Below, piece after piece: positions 55,240-64,000 of a DNA stretch of 64,000 bases (within the stretch, counting starts at the first letter, position 1; every line of letters begins with the position of its first letter). The notes under the pieces are model-generated. The model did no database searches and was not told the DNA's origin. It worked only from the letters and a program-made list of their open reading frames with translations. A program made the position numbers and the translations under genes. The DNA comes from Kitasatospora phosalacinea (GTDB lineage Bacteria > Actinomycetota > Actinomycetes > Streptomycetales > Streptomycetaceae): NCBI RefSeq assembly GCF_000717185.1, contig NZ_JNYE01000001.1:160047-224046 (forward strand), written 5' to 3'.

Positions 55240-56172
55240 TCAGAACTCGATCTTCTCGCGCCGGGTGACCCGGAGCGAGACGACGGACAGGACCAGGGTG
55301 ATGAAGAAGATCACCACACCCATGGCGCAGGCGTAACCGGCCTTGCCGAAGGTGATGAAGTTGCGCATCAGCAAGGTCGCCATGATCTCGCTGTGGTGGT
55401 CCGGGCCACCGCCGTAGTACGCGCCGGGGGTCATCGTGGAGACCAGGGCGAAGGCGTCCATCGCGGCGATCGCGAGGTAGACCCAGGCGGTCTGGATGCT
55501 CTCCCAGAGCAGCGGCAGCGTGATCTTGAAGAAGGTGGTGCCGCGCTTGGCGCCGTCCAGCATGGCGGCCTCGTAGATGTCCTTCGGGATGCTCTGCATG
55601 GCGGCCGAGAACAGCACCAGGTAGAAGCCGACGCCGGACCAGACGATCACGCCCATGATGCACCACAGGCCGAAGGTCGGGTTGGACGCGAAGTCCCAGG
55701 GGTGCTGCTCGTCGACGATGCCGAGCGCGATCAGGACGCCGTTGAGCAGGCCGCCCTTGTCGGTCCGGTACACGCCCTGGAAGAGCACCGACAGGATCGC
55801 CACCGAGAGCACCTGCGGGAAGAAGAAGACGACCTTGTAGAAGGCCGAGCCGCGCACGCCCTGCACGCCGCCGGTGCCGCTCTTGCCGCCCACGTTGAGC
55901 ATGAAGGCGAAGAACAGCGCCAGCAGGATGGTGGCCAGCGGCAGCACGATCAGCAGCAGCAGGTTGTGCTGCAGCGCGCCGAGGAAGGCGCTGTCCTGGA
56001 ACAGCTTGGTGTAGTTGTCCAGTCCGATGAAGTTCATCTCGGACGAGGCACCGGACCAGTCGGTCAGCGAGTAACCGAAGGTCTGCAGGTAGGGCCAGAT
56101 GACCAGAAGGATGTACAGCGCGACGGGCACCACGAGGAACCCGAAGATGAACGGTGTTTTACGGTGTCGCAT
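55240..56172 (-). CDS. ngcF: carbohydrate ABC transporter permease, NgcF type
   Basis: A 310-residue permease with six helices. It begins MRHRKTPFIFGFLVVPVALY, has SLTDWSGASSEMNFIGLDNY after the first helix, and the EAA loop EAAMLDGAKRGTTFFKITLP. GGAGCAG precedes the ATG. It follows ngcE after 127 bases that contain a strong hairpin, the usual arrangement that gives more binding protein than permease. Confidence 0.88.
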   Translation of the reverse strand: MRHRKTPFIFGFLVVPVALYILLVIWPYLQTFGYSLTDWSGASSEMNFIGLDNYTKLFQDSAFLGALQHNLLLLIVLPLATILLALFFAFMLNVGGKSGTGGVQGVRGSAFYKVVFFFPQVLSVAILSVLFQGVYRTDKGGLLNGVLIALGIVDEQHPWDFASNPTFGLWCIMGVIVWSGVGFYLVLFSAAMQSIPKDIYEAAMLDGAKRGTTFFKITLPLLWESIQTAWVYLAIAAMDAFALVSTMTPGAYYGGGPDHHSEIMATLLMRNFITFGKAGYACAMGVVIFFITLVLSVVSLRVTRREKIEF

Positions 56173-56239
56173 GGGAGCTGCTCCTGTCCGCCGACAGCCT
56201 GTGGTCAGACAGGCCTGGAACTGCGGTGTCGCGTGGAAC

Positions 56240-56267
56240 GGCCGGGGTCCGCGCGCGGACCCCGGCC
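56240..56267 (-). terminator. attenuating hairpin between ngcE and ngcF
   Basis: A 28-base perfect palindrome with arms GGCCGGGGTCC and GGACCCCGGCC around GCGCGC, 33 bases after ngcE. It probably protects or partly ends the ngcE transcript. Confidence 0.8.
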
Positions 56268-56299
56268 TTGCGGTGTCAGGCCGTCGGCCTACCGGGGGG

Positions 56300-57697
56300 T
56301 CAGACCTTCTTGGCGGTCGCGGCCTTGCCGCGGGCGACCCACTCCGCCGGGCTGATCCGCTTGTTGACCAGCTCGTTGGTGGCGTTCTCGACCTCGGCGT
56401 CGAACGCGGTCTGCAGGTCCTGGAAGCTGAAGCTGAAGGTGACGTCGCCGGCCGCCTTGACCGCCACGGCCGAGGACTTGGTGCCCGGCTTGAGCTGGAC
56501 GTCGGCGTTGACGCCGTCCTTCAGGACGGTCAGCGAGTTCGCGGTGGCCACGAACTTGGAGGAGCCGTCCTTGGTCAGCATCATGCGCAGGAACTCGAGG
56601 CCGCCGGCCTTGTTCTTGGCCTTGCTCGGCACCATGAAGGGCTCGCCGGCGCCGGCCCACAGGGCGGTGGCGGCCAGCTTGTCGCCGGGCAGCGACGGGA
56701 CCGGCAGGAAGGCCATGTCGAAGTCGGCCGGGGTGGAGTCCAGCATCTCGTTCTCCAGCCAGGAGCCGGACGGGATGAAGGCGGCCTTGCCCTGGCACCA
56801 GGCGGTCTGCGACTCGGTGTGGGTCATGCCGTTGGTGCCGGGGAGGAGGAAGTCGCCCTCCATGATCTTGTTGAACGCGGTGACGCCGGCCAGCACCGCC
56901 GGGTCGTCCCAGGCCGACGCGTCACAGGCGTTGATCTTCTTGACCAGCTCCTGGCCGCCCTGCTTGGCGATCAGGCTGAAGATGATGTAGTTCGCGTAGT
57001 AGGGGTACTTGCCCTGGTGCGCGAACGGGGCGATGCCCGCGGCCTTGATGGTGCCGCAGAGGGTGATGAACTCGTCCCAGGTCTTCGGGACGGCCCAGCC
57101 CTTGTCCTTGAAGAGCTTGGCGGAGTACCACAGGCCGAACACGGTGTAGACGTAGTTCAGCGAGTACATCTTGCCGTTGATGGTGCCCTGCTCGATGGTG
57201 CCGGGCAGCAGGACGTCGCGGATCTTCTTGGACGGGTCGTCCAGGTACGGGGCGTCCAGCAGCACCGTCAGGTCGGTCAGCTGGTCGGCGCTGACCAGGA
57301 CGTCCGCCTTCATGGCCTGGGCGCCGGAGTTGTCGAAGACGTCCGGCGGGCTGCCGGCGTTGAAGCGCGGCTGCAGCTTGCCGCTGATCTCCTGGGTGCC
57401 GAGGTGCGAGACGTTCGCACCGGCGTACGCCTTCTTGTAGGCGTCCTCGAAGACCTTGGCGTAGTCGTCGCCGTAGCCGCCCTTGAAGATCACGACGTCC
57501 AGCGCGTCGCTGGCCTTCACGCCGAACGGGTTCTTGCTGTCGCCGCCGAGCGTCGGGGAGGCGCCCGACTTGTTGTCGCTGCTGCCGGAACCGCCGGCGC
57601 AGGCCGCGAGCAGCGAGGTGCCGCCCGCCGCGAGGACGGTGATCGCGGCCGCGCGCTTGAACAGGTCGCGACGGTTGTACCCAGTTGCAGAGCCCAT
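56300..57697 (-). CDS. ngcE: N-acetylglucosamine/chitobiose-binding lipoprotein, NgcE type
   Basis: A 465-residue solute-binding protein. The N-terminus YNRRDLFKRAAAITVLAAGG has a twin arginine pair and ends in a lipobox (LLAACAGG), so it is a Tat-exported lipoprotein. The mature part matches my memory of NgcE of S. olivaceoviridis and S. coelicolor: PFGVKASDALDVVIFKGGYG, LQPRFNAGSPPDVFDNSGA, LNYVYTVFGLWYSAKLF and FIPSGSWLENEM. It delivers GlcNAc and N,N'-diacetylchitobiose to NgcFG. It lies directly downstream of a secreted chitinase, which would make its substrates. Confidence 0.9.
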   Translation of the reverse strand: MGSATGYNRRDLFKRAAAITVLAAGGTSLLAACAGGSGSSDNKSGASPTLGGDSKNPFGVKASDALDVVIFKGGYGDDYAKVFEDAYKKAYAGANVSHLGTQEISGKLQPRFNAGSPPDVFDNSGAQAMKADVLVSADQLTDLTVLLDAPYLDDPSKKIRDVLLPGTIEQGTINGKMYSLNYVYTVFGLWYSAKLFKDKGWAVPKTWDEFITLCGTIKAAGIAPFAHQGKYPYYANYIIFSLIAKQGGQELVKKINACDASAWDDPAVLAGVTAFNKIMEGDFLLPGTNGMTHTESQTAWCQGKAAFIPSGSWLENEMLDSTPADFDMAFLPVPSLPGDKLAATALWAGAGEPFMVPSKAKNKAGGLEFLRMMLTKDGSSKFVATANSLTVLKDGVNADVQLKPGTKSSAVAVKAAGDVTFSFSFQDLQTAFDAEVENATNELVNKRISPAEWVARGKAATAKKV

Positions 57698-57819
57698 GAG
57701 TGCCCTAACCCCTCAGTTCCAGAAGAAGTGGACCGGAGCTGACGACGCGTCAACTCCCGTAGCCCGAAAGGTGCCCAGCGGCGAAGGTGCCGGTCAGAGG
57801 CGGTGTGATGATGCTGCAA

Positions 57820-57831
57820 AGGTATAGTCCA
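57820..57831 (-). promoter_or_regulatory. DasR-box-like element upstream of ngcE
   Basis: AGGTATAGTCCA, 9 of 12 matches to TGGTCTAGACCA, 123 bases before ngcE. It differs from the chitinase element at 59454 by one base and shares its CT flank, which supports common control. Nothing else is evident in the 371-base gap except the chitinase terminator. Confidence 0.55.
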
Positions 57832-58000
57832 CTGTTCACCCAGCGGCAATAGTCAGCGGGTCTGATAACAAACCTGACAGTCGAACCGTTGTCCGCGATG
57901 CAGCATGTGCAATGTGCAGGGACCCTGCGAATTGCCCCTCCGGCCCGGGCTCGCGCGGCGATTTCGCGCGTTCGTGCTCACCGGGGCATGAAAATGCGCA

Positions 58001-58040
58001 GCTTCGCGCACCGCGGTCGTCGAACCACGGTGCGCGAAGC
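58001..58040 (-). terminator. terminator of chitinase 2
   Basis: A perfect 13-bp stem GCTTCGCGCACCG with CGGTGCGCGAAGC and a 14-base loop, 28 bases after the chitinase stop. Confidence 0.88.
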
Positions 58041-58068
58041 CGCGCGCGGGGCCGCCCCTGACGCGGGG

Positions 58069-59400
58069 TCAGCGGCCCTGGAGGCCCTTGTCCAGGGCCG
58101 CGACCAGGGTGCCCCGGGCGTCGTCGTTGTCGAGCGCCCAGGCCATCACGCCGCCCAGGCGGTTGTCCTCGACGTACCGGGCCTTGCGGGTCAGCAGGTC
58201 CGGGGTGTCGTACGTCCAGAACTCGGTGCCGTCGTACTTCCAGGTCGCCCCGTGCGCGCGGTCGGTGAAGACCGTGCCCGGCAGGTCCTTGATCTGGTTG
58301 TAGGGCAGGTTGCCGCCCCGGGCCAGGCCGGTGGCGGACTGGTACAGGCCGTTCTCCTTCGGACCGGCCGGCACGCCCGTCCAGCCGTAGCCGTAGAACG
58401 GGACGCCCACCACGGCCTTCTTCGCGGGCAGGCCGCGGTCCAGGTAGGTCCGCACCACCCGGTCGACGCTGAGCTTCAGGCCGGAGGCGTCCGCCCCGTC
58501 GGTGTACAGGTTGGCGTCGTGGTTGGTCGGGCCCTGGGCCTCCCACGGGCCGTGCAGGTCGTAGGTCATCAGGTTCAGCCAGTCCACCGACTTGGCGACC
58601 TTCTTGACCTCGATCTGGTCGATCTTCGACTCGCCCGCCGGGACGGCCGCGGTGAGCAGGTAGTGCGGGCCCCTCTTGCCGGACAGCGCGTCCAGCTGGC
58701 GGCGGAACTCCTGCATCAGCAGGGTGTAGTTCCTGCCGTCCTCGGGCCGCACCACGTTGCCGCCGTCACCGCCGCCGCCCGGGTACTCCCAGTCGACGTC
58801 GATGCCGTCGAACACCCCGGCGCCCGCGCCCGCGCCGCCCTCGGCGGAGCCCAGCTGCGGCAGGTTGCCCTTGAGGTACAGGTCGATGCAGGAGGAGACG
58901 AACTTCTTCCGCGACGCGTCGGTGAGCGCCGCGTCCGAGAAGTACTTGGACCAGCTCCAGCCGCCCAGCGAGATCACCGCGCGCAGTTGCGGGTTCTCCG
59001 CCTTGAGCTTGCGGATCTGGTTGAAGTTGCCCTTGAGCGCCTGGTCGGCGGTGTCGGCCACGCCGTCCACCGACTCCTCGGCGCCGACCGGGCGCTGATA
59101 GTCGGCCCAGGCGTCGCCCACCCCGGCCGCGTTGGCCTCGAAGCAGGTGCCGTCGGCGGAGACGTTGCCGAAGGCGTAGTTGATCACGGTCAGCTTGCCC
59201 GCCTGACCACTGGTCTGGACGTTCTTGGCGGAGAAGCCGCTGTAGATGCCCCACTGGGTGAAGTAGCCGACCCGCTGGCCCTCCAGCCGGTGGTTCCTCC
59301 CGCGGTCGTCGTCCCCGTGGGCCTGGGCGGCCGCCGGGGAGACGAGCAGGGCGCCGAGCGTGGCCGCGGCGAGGAGCGCGGCGGAGCTGCGTCTGGTCAT
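58069..59400 (-). CDS. secreted GH18 chitinase
   Basis: A 443-residue exported chitinase without a carbohydrate-binding module. A Sec signal peptide covers about residues 1-28 (ending AAAQAHG). The GH18 barrel starts VGYFTQWGIYSGF, has AVISLGGWSWSKYFSDAA, the catalytic motif FDGIDVDWEYPGG, and LNLMTYDLHGPW, with a chitinase insertion domain between later strands (VGVPFYGYGWTGV). These mark it as the subfamily A, ChiA-like type, different from chitinase 1. It precedes ngcE-ngcF-ngcG on the same strand and has two DasR-box-like elements within 65 bases of its start. Confidence 0.95.
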   Translation of the reverse strand: MTRRSSAALLAAATLGALLVSPAAAQAHGDDDRGRNHRLEGQRVGYFTQWGIYSGFSAKNVQTSGQAGKLTVINYAFGNVSADGTCFEANAAGVGDAWADYQRPVGAEESVDGVADTADQALKGNFNQIRKLKAENPQLRAVISLGGWSWSKYFSDAALTDASRKKFVSSCIDLYLKGNLPQLGSAEGGAGAGAGVFDGIDVDWEYPGGGGDGGNVVRPEDGRNYTLLMQEFRRQLDALSGKRGPHYLLTAAVPAGESKIDQIEVKKVAKSVDWLNLMTYDLHGPWEAQGPTNHDANLYTDGADASGLKLSVDRVVRTYLDRGLPAKKAVVGVPFYGYGWTGVPAGPKENGLYQSATGLARGGNLPYNQIKDLPGTVFTDRAHGATWKYDGTEFWTYDTPDLLTRKARYVEDNRLGGVMAWALDNDDARGTLVAALDKGLQGR

Positions 59401-59429
59401 TCCGTGAATCTCTCCGATTCAGCGTCAAT

Positions 59430-59465
59430 TGGTATGGACCATGTGCTGTGGAGAGGTTTAGTCCA
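59430..59465 (-). promoter_or_regulatory. two DasR-box-like elements upstream of chitinase 2
   Basis: TGGTATGGACCA (59430-59441, 10 of 12 matches to TGGTCTAGACCA) and AGGTTTAGTCCA (59454-59465, 9 of 12) are spaced 24 bases start to start. Direct repeats of this kind overlap promoters of known Streptomyces chitinase genes. Confidence 0.65.
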
Positions 59466-59517
59466 CTCGGCGGGGACCGCACAAGGGGAACGGCAGGATC
59501 CGTGCCAAGGAACGGCA

Positions 59518-59553
59518 AAGGCCGCACCGCCCCTCGCGGGGCGGTGCGGCCTT
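59518..59553 (-). terminator. terminator of acnA
   Basis: A perfect 16-bp stem AAGGCCGCACCGCCCC with GGGGCGGTGCGGCCTT and a 4-base loop, 16 bases after the acnA stop. Confidence 0.92.
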
Positions 59554-59569
59554 CTCAGCGCTCCCGGGC

Positions 59570-62236
<2,667 letters not shown>

Positions 62237-62265
62237 GACTGACTCCTTCTTGGTCCACCCGGTGA

Positions 62266-62284
62266 TAAGGTAAGCCTTAGCTAA
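62266..62284 (-). promoter_or_regulatory. iron-box-like sequence upstream of acnA
   Basis: Read on the minus strand, TTAGCTAAGGCTTACCTTA matches 15 of 19 positions of the DmdR1/IdeR/DtxR box TTAGGTTAGGCTAACCTAA. It lies 30 bases before the acnA start codon. Confidence 0.6.
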
Positions 62285-62338
62285 CCTGCCTGCTGTCGCT
62301 TACCGAGCCGATGATGGAGGCCTGCGCCTCTCGGCAAG

Positions 62339-62391
62339 TATCTTGACGTCAAGATAAAGCGTAGCGCGGAATGTATCTCGATGTCGAGATA
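62339..62391 (-). promoter_or_regulatory. two tandem 18-bp palindromes in the acnA control region
   Basis: TATCTTGACGTCAAGATA (62339-62356) is a perfect palindrome. TATCTCGATGTCGAGATA (62374-62391) is palindromic except for its two central bases. Their centres are 35 bases apart and they bracket the predicted acnA promoter. They share the outer TATCT...AGATA and inner TCAAGA/TCGAGA pattern expected for a dimeric repressor such as a MarR-family protein. Confidence 0.75.
62358..62387 (-). promoter_or_regulatory. predicted acnA promoter
   Basis: On the minus strand TCGACA (62387-62382, inside the second palindrome), an 18-base spacer, then TACGCT (62363-62358). Transcription would start within the first palindrome. 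Confidence 0.5.
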
Positions 62392-62580
62392 AACCATAGT
62401 GCATGGGGTCCGCCCGCACTCCACCGGCTCGCCCCACCGCGGTTCCCCACCAGGGTGCACCTCCCCGCCCCCGGAGCACGACCGGGGCGTAACGCAACCG
62501 GCCGCCCCGCGCGTCTGTCCCTGTGTACGGGGGCGTCCGTCCCCGTGTACGGGACGGCCGGCGAGGGCAGGGGCGCGCGG

Positions 62581-63102
62581 ATGGTGGTGGGACGACGCAG
62601 GGCCGCCGAGGAGCGGCGCGAGTTCGAGGAGTTCGCGCACACCCGGGGCGCCGCGCTGTTCCGCACCGCCCTGCTGCTGTGCGGCGACTGGCACCTCGCC
62701 GAGGACCTCACCCAGACCGCCCTCGCCCGGATCTACGCCTCCTGGCACCGGGTCAAGCAGGCCGAGAGCCCCACCGCGTACGCCCGCACCGTGCTGGTCC
62801 GCTGCTACCTCTCGCACCGCAGACTGCGCCGCAGCACCGAACTGCCGGTGCTCGACGGCCTCTCCGAGCAGGCCGCCCCCGACCACGACCCCGCGCTGCG
62901 GGTCGCCCTGCTCGCCGCGCTCGCCGAACTGCCGCCCAAGGACCGGGCCGTGCTCGTGCTGCGCTACTGGGAGGACCGGAGCGTCGACGAGACCGCCGCC
63001 GAGCTCCAGCTCTCCCCCGGCACCGTCCGGGTCCGCGCCCTGCGGGCCCTGACCAGGCTGCGCCGCCAGCTCGCCCCGCACCTGGACAGCCTGGTGCCGT
63101 GA
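62581..63102 (+). CDS. SigE-family ECF RNA polymerase sigma factor
   Basis: A 173-residue ECF sigma factor. Region 2 covers about residues 12-78 (EFAHTRGAALFRTALLLCGD, then AEDLTQTALARIYASW). Region 4 covers about 105-160 (LAALAELPPKDRAVLVLRYW and SVDETAAELQLSPGTVRVR). The ATG at 62581 begins MVVGRRRAAEERREFEEFA; upstream codons in frame are Pro-rich and not conserved. It diverges from acnA and is followed 78 bases later by a membrane protein that may be its regulator. Confidence 0.88.
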   Translation: MVVGRRRAAEERREFEEFAHTRGAALFRTALLLCGDWHLAEDLTQTALARIYASWHRVKQAESPTAYARTVLVRCYLSHRRLRRSTELPVLDGLSEQAAPDHDPALRVALLAALAELPPKDRAVLVLRYWEDRSVDETAAELQLSPGTVRVRALRALTRLRRQLAPHLDSLVP

Positions 63103-63180
63103 CGCGCTGCCCGTGGCCGCGGTGGTGCCCGCAACGCCCCTGACGACCGTGACGACCGCCAGAAAGCGAGAAACCCCCCG

Positions 63181-64000
63181 ATGCCCGAGCAGGAGCTGAA
63201 CGACGTCTTCGTGCGGGCGGTCGGTGACAGCGTGCCCGACCTCGGCCTGCTGGTCGCCGGGGCCACCGCCGAGGGGCGGAGCATCCGGCTGCGGCGGCGG
63301 CTCGCGTTCACCGGGGCGGTCGCCGCCGTCGTCGCGCTGGCCGTGGGCGGCGGGCTGCTGCTGCGCCCCGCCGCGGCCCCGCCCGCGGTGTCGGCCGCCG
63401 CCCCGGGCACCGGCCCGTCCGCCGTCGTCGCCGCCTCCACCGCCTCGCAGTCCGTCCGGGACCGGCCCGTGCTGCTCGACCGGCTGCTGCCGTTCGTCCC
63501 GCGCGAACTGGTCCTCGACGGCTGGGAGGACACCGGCACGGCCGCGGACGGCTCGACCGGCCTCTCCGTCCTGGCCCGGTTCCACCGGGTCTCCGGCGGG
63601 GACGCCGGGACGATCGAGGTGCGCGTGCAGCAGGCCGACGCGTCCGCGCAGGACCTGGCCTGGAGCCACGACTGCGCCGACGACCCGGCCGTCCTGGCCT
63701 GCGCCCCCATCGACGGCGGGGACGCCAGCGGCGTGAGCCTGACCCGCTCCGACGAGCACGGCCGGACCGTCTACCAGGCGGACCTGCTGGACCGCCGCGG
63801 CATCCGGCTGGTCCTGTCCGCCACCGGGCCGACCGGCGAGGCCCCGCCGCTCGACCGGAACGCCATGACCAAGATCGCGGTGGGCGTGCGCCAGGTGCTG
63901 TCCCCCGACCTCGACGCGTACGCGGCCCGGGAGCTCGCGTGGCAGCGGACGGCCGCGACCGTCAGCAGCCCGCCCGCCTCCCCCGCCCCCTCCCTCACCC
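63181..64000 (+). CDS. membrane protein downstream of the sigma factor (runs off window)
   Basis: An open frame of 273 codons that continues past the window end. It has a short cytoplasmic head (MPEQELNDVFVRAVGDSVPD), a basic segment SIRLRRRL, one membrane helix (AFTGAVAAVVALAVGGGLLL, about residues 42-61) and an extracytoplasmic domain with cysteines at Cys165 and Cys174. The plan, and its place after an ECF sigma gene, fit an anti-sigma-type or sensor protein. No zinc HxxxCxxC motif is present in the head, so it is not a classical ZAS anti-sigma factor. The ATG lacks a strong ribosome site. Confidence 0.8.
   Translation, partial: MPEQELNDVFVRAVGDSVPDLGLLVAGATAEGRSIRLRRRLAFTGAVAAVVALAVGGGLLLRPAAAPPAVSAAAPGTGPSAVVAASTASQSVRDRPVLLDRLLPFVPRELVLDGWEDTGTAADGSTGLSVLARFHRVSGGDAGTIEVRVQQADASAQDLAWSHDCADDPAVLACAPIDGGDASGVSLTRSDEHGRTVYQADLLDRRGIRLVLSATGPTGEAPPLDRNAMTKIAVGVRQVLSPDLDAYAARELAWQRTAATVSSPPASPAPSLT

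Overview
The window is chromosomal DNA from a very GC-rich filamentous actinobacterium of the Streptomyces/Kitasatospora group. The evidence is codon bias toward G/C third positions, frequent GTG starts, and a gene order (nadD, LCP protein, rsfS; proA, proB, obgE, rpmA, rplU, rne; rodA, mrdA, mreD, mreC, mreB; ndk, folC, valS, clpX, clpP2, clpP1, tig) that is the conserved Streptomyces core layout. GC-rich minisatellites between genes and low-complexity expansions inside proteins are frequent here and fit Kitasatospora at least as well as Streptomyces; that genus assignment is inference.

Positions 1-31000 run almost entirely on the minus strand. Reading in the transcription direction, from high to low coordinates: folC and a DUF4233 membrane protein; ndk; the cell-shape cluster mreB-mreC-mreD-mrdA-rodA; an uncharacterised radical-SAM protein, a tryptophan-rich repeat membrane protein and a DUF2344 protein; a 1200-residue RNase E/G; rplU-rpmA-obgE; proB and proA; two paralogous membrane proteins; a plus-strand M48 metallopeptidase; two tiny membrane proteins; then nadD, a degenerate LytR-CpsA-Psr protein, rsfS and a histidine phosphatase with an apparent CTG start. 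Two tRNA-Ala(GGC) genes close the left edge.

Positions 31000-43500 hold a secreted GH18 chitinase inserted between folC and valS, valS itself, two proline-rich membrane paralogues, clpX, the clpP1-clpP2 operon with a ClgR-like site, tig, tRNA-Pro(TGG) and tRNA-Gly(TCC). Positions 43500-54300 are a mixed region: a LysM/M23 peptidase behind a c-di-AMP (ydaO) riboswitch, a 64-residue membrane protein, a membrane SpoIIE-type phosphatase, a decayed Eis-type acetyltransferase, rpiB, bioY, an amino-acid permease, a DsbA-like protein and pepN.

Positions 54276-59465 form a chitin-use module: secreted GH18 chitinase, Ngc-type sugar-binding lipoprotein and its two permeases, with DasR-box-like elements before the chitinase and the binding protein. 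A similar element precedes the distant first chitinase. Aconitase follows, with an iron-box-like sequence and two tandem 18-bp palindromes around its promoter. The right edge holds a SigE-family ECF sigma factor and the start of a membrane protein that may belong with it.

Most transcription units end in long, near-perfect GC hairpins just after the stop codon, which makes operon boundaries unusually easy to read. No integrase, transposase, plasmid origin, CRISPR array or biosynthetic gene cluster was seen.
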